A DNA stretch of 64,000 nt from an uncultured Bacteroidia bacterium (GTDB lineage: Bacteria; Bacteroidota; Bacteroidia; Bacteroidales; ML635J-15). Under the pieces are notes generated by a model. The model saw nothing but the letters and a program-made list of their open reading frames with translations, did no database searches and was not told where the DNA came from. Shown piece by piece: positions 62,701 to 64,000 of this stretch (position 1 is the first letter of the stretch; each line of letters opens with the position of its first letter). Both the position numbers and the translations under genes were made by a program. Where the stretch lies: NCBI GenBank assembly GCA_902791865.1, contig CADAXK010000010.1, forward strand, positions 47,860-111,859, read 5' to 3'.

Positions 62701-63768
62701 ACTTGTCACCGAATTGGGAATTATTAAACTTGTCAAGCCGCTACAATGGTAAAATGTTTGATAACCAATGTTAGTAATTCCATCTGGAAGAACAATAGAT
62801 GACAATCCACTACACTTTTCAAATGCTCTTTCTCCTATATATGAGACCGAATTGGGGATTATTAACAAACCTGCCAATCCACTGCAATCATGAAACGCGC
62901 CATCACCAATAGTCGTCAACGAATTACCCAATGTTAAAGATGTCAAACTGCTACAGTAACCAAATGCACCACCCTCAATCTCTGTAACAGAATTGCCAAT
63001 AGTTAGTGTTTCTAATGCAGAACAACTCGAAAAAGCCATGTACCCAATGTTAGTTACTAAATCACCAATAACTACTGATCTAAGACCAGTGCAGTCGCGA
63101 AATGCATAGTTCCCAATTTCCTCAGAACTATATATTGTCAATCCTGTCAGTCCACTGCAACCAGTAAACGCACCTTCGCCAATGAATGTAACGGATGCTG
63201 GAATTATTAATGTTCCTGTCAAACCTCTGCAATTTCCAAAAGCATATCTTCCAATACTTGTAACTGAATCGGGGATTGTTAAAGTCCCTGTCAATCCAGA
63301 GCATCCTTGAAATGCTCCATAATCAATATTTGTTAGCGAATTGGGAAGTGTAATCGATCTTAGATTATAACAATCCTCAAATGCAATTGTACCAATGTTT
63401 TCAACAGAATTTCCAAATGTTACTGATGTCAGTCCGCTGCACCTATAAAATGCAGAATTGCCAATATTTGTAACCGTATTGGGAATAACAACCGATGTCA
63501 ATTCGCTACAATATGAAAAAGCGGTATAAATACTTGTAACGTAATATGTAATGTTGTTATAGACAACCGTTTCTGGTATTATAAGATCACCAGTTTGTTG
63601 ATTATTACCATCCCTTACCACTTCCACCGTATAAGGTTCGGTATTCGATGTAATATTGTAATACAATGTCTGCCCGCTTTCGCAAACAGCAGAAAAATCG
63701 TAGGCATTTATATTGTTCGTCAATAAAAAAGCGAGTGCCAGAATTACAAAAAATCGTTTCATTGTCAA
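59752..63768 (-). CDS. BspA-like leucine-rich-repeat surface protein, T9SS cargo
   Basis: 1,338 residues. The signal peptide ends near LLTNNINAYD. Residues about 80-1000 are LRR_5/BspA repeats of 23 residues (consensus SVTSIGxxAFxxCxxLTxLxIPN); two adjacent units near 61090-61240 are almost identical at DNA level, a recent duplication. About 1010-1255 holds InlB B-repeat-like units ending NTDNPR(T/A)I(V/M)V, four copies. The C terminus (ISVFPNPTSDILNITSSETI … LSNGVYLVRIQSKGAVVVQR) is a T9SS type A sorting domain. Likely a surface adhesin or host/polymer-binding protein, by analogy to BspA. The start is ATG1 or ATG3 (MTMKRFF). Confidence 0.92.
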   Translation of the reverse strand: MTMKRFFVILALAFLLTNNINAYDFSAVCESGQTLYYNITSNTEPYTVEVVRDGNNQQTGDLIIPETVVYNNITYYVTSIYTAFSYCSELTSVVIPNTVTNIGNSAFYRCSGLTSVTFGNSVENIGTIAFEDCYNLRSITLPNSLTNIDYGAFQGCSGLTGTLTIPDSVTSIGRYAFGNCRGLTGTLIIPASVTFIGEGAFTGCSGLTGLTIYSSEEIGNYAFRDCTGLRSVVIGDLVTNIGYMAFSSCSALETLTIGNSVTEIEGGAFGYCSSLTSLTLGNSLTTIGDGAFHDCSGLAGLLIIPNSVSYIGERAFEKCSGLSSIVLPDGITNIGYQTFYHCSGLTSLIIPNSVTSIGTGAFCGCSRLTELVIPNSVTSIESEAFIDCTSLTTLVIGNSVTSIGQYAFERCRSLYSLTIGNSFTSIGSGAFSGCGDSLGELNYNATNCTVTNMFKNFTNLSTLNIGDNVTNIPAGTFYGCTGLTSVTIPNSVETIGENAFYMVKNIVYGGNATGSPWGALSLNGYVDGYLVYSDDTKTNLIGCGIMATDVNIPSSVVRIGNSAFINCRRLTTLTVPHSVMEIGENAFSGCSGLVEMTIPFVGKSASYTVESDTTLFGFIFGTTEYSGGSRVNQNYTPNNHRTYYIPSGLQTINFEGDRLPFGAFSGCNMLTSVTLGEDVTNVGSYAFYNCSRLDNVNFDATNCMEMGNPTNPVFANCNNFTDLRIGEDVTNIPSYSFFNCKNLGSVSIPSSVLTIGDSAFYKVSNITYYGTATGRPWGALSINGYGEDGLFYTSTEKDTLMVALRTLVSAEVPNTVLCILPNAFNDCSLLESLSLGSAIRTIGNYAFSGCSSLTNVTLPDSLEVIGQYAFSGCSSLTNVILPDSLEEIGQYAFYNCSRINVLTIPNTVEVFGSSAFYGCSGLADIYMNCTTPPSASIFNFPTYYNAILWVPCGSLDAYGSWNDFEDIRESRAYMLRLSSDAPRFGTARLTQQPDCTDGIAIISATANEHYHFVQWNDGNTDNPRTIMVTEDTTFVAMFANDQYLVSVVSADETMGTVSEGGTYEYGAELLISAIANEHHHFLQWNDGNTDNPRTIVVEGDATYAASFAIDQHMITVLSADETLGYVVGGGTYDYGTEIQIYANASDGYAFLSWNDDNTDNPRAIVVDEDATYIATFAEARVVTIESSNSEMGTVIGSGVYAEGAEIEITAIPYEGYRFDHWVDVDNPSRDFNTDNPRTIVVSTDVTYLAVFTDVVGIEDNGVPAISVFPNPTSDILNITSSETISEIEIVNSLGQVVYRAEVNADNAVCDVNGLSNGVYLVRIQSKGAVVVQRRFVKE

Positions 63769-63815
63769 TGATAATTCTAATTATAACTAAAAAATATTAA
63801 CCCTCAATTTTGAAG

Positions 63816-63823
63816 CAAAGATA
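63816..63823 (-). promoter_or_regulatory. -7 promoter box of the LRR protein gene
   Basis: The minus strand reads TATCTTTG, exact consensus, 48 bases upstream of the ATG. Confidence 0.5.
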
Positions 63824-63880
63824 ATGGTTTTAGCATATAAAAAATAGATTTTTTACAATTTTTGATTATTCATATATACA

Positions 63881-63912
63881 CAAAAAAAGATCCCGACTGA
63901 CTAGTCGGGACC
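63881..63912 (-). terminator. rRNA operon terminator
   Basis: The arms TCCCGACT (63891-63898) and AGTCGGGA (63903-63910) with loop GACT, and the A7 at 63882-63888 reading as T7 on the minus strand. It lies directly after the 5S rRNA 3' end. Confidence 0.88.
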
Positions 63913-63916
63913 TTTG

Positions 63917-64000
63917 AAGGACGGCGGCGACCTACTCTCCCACAATACGCAGTACCATCGGCGCTGGTGAGCTTAGCTTCCGAGTTCGGAATGGGATCGG
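63917..64000 (-). rRNA. rrf: 5S ribosomal RNA, 3' part (runs off the right edge)
   Basis: On the minus strand the window shows CCCATTCCGAACTCGGAAG, GCGCCGATGGTACTGC and GGGAGAGTAGGTCGCCGCCG, the conserved 3' two thirds of bacterial 5S rRNA. The 5' end and the rest of the rRNA operon lie beyond 64000. Confidence 0.95.

Overview
The window reads as a chromosomal segment of a Bacteroidota bacterium, most likely order Bacteroidales. The reasons are several promoters of the TAnnTTTG (-7) type, an unfused lpxC-lpxA block beside fabF/acpP, and above all many large exported proteins ending in type IX secretion system (T9SS) type A sorting domains, together with a PorV/PorU2-like pair. GC content looks moderate. 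No transposase, integrase, reverse transcriptase, CRISPR array or tRNA gene was seen. The taxonomic placement is inferred from gene content only.

Layout. 1-13242 (minus) is a giant modular surface protein of at least 4,414 residues whose C terminus lies beyond the left edge. It carries C-type-lectin-like FISUMP and related modules, Fn3-like and jelly-roll domains, GLUG-like repeats, four near-identical 89-residue HYR-like repeats and SprB-like repeats. Immediately upstream on the same strand are a PorU2-like C25 peptidase (13519-18462) and a PorV-like outer membrane protein (18466-19566). 19636-26670 holds housekeeping and envelope genes: pssA, purS, a lipoprotein, a small membrane protein, aroE, a DUF368/PopT-like lipid transporter, a secreted endonuclease I and purN. 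26826-36166 is acpP-fabF-rnc, lpxC-lpxA, an outer-membrane-like protein, lpxD and mfd. 36331-38154 is an amidohydrolase plus a fumarylacetoacetase-fold protein. 38283-43285 is a pair of exported proteins sharing a lectin-like module. 43571-46460 (minus) holds a pseudouridine synthase, tsaB and a helix-hairpin-helix protein. 46549-51818 (minus) is a second T9SS block: a gingipain-type protease, a FISUMP protein and a truncated duplicate of the protease leader. 52241-54934 is a self-contained ABC transporter / GntR regulator / GIN-domain operon with a clear promoter and palindromic operator. 55030-58194 (minus) is the classic thrS-infC-rpmI-rplT cluster. 58472-59698 is a retropepsin-like protein with a PDZ domain. 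59752-63768 (minus) is a BspA-like leucine-rich-repeat T9SS cargo. The window ends inside a minus-strand 5S rRNA.

How it fits together. The PorV/PorU2 pair supplies outer-membrane machinery of the kind that cleaves and anchors T9SS cargo. At least five proteins here are probable cargo: the giant adhesin (its tail is out of view), endonuclease I, the 1,451-residue adhesin, the C25 protease and the LRR protein. About nine C-type-lectin-fold modules are spread over four of the exported proteins, so the surface display looks like repeated shuffling of one fold.

The spaces between genes hold several small dispersed repeat families. These are perfect or near-perfect palindromes with a variable core, a 33-base hairpin repeat, a 216-base element with 12-base inverted ends, and AT-rich TTTACGATT-type filler. 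Two of the palindromes overlap the 3' ends of genes. One forms the C-terminal tail of PssA, and one supplies the stop codon of the GIN-domain gene.
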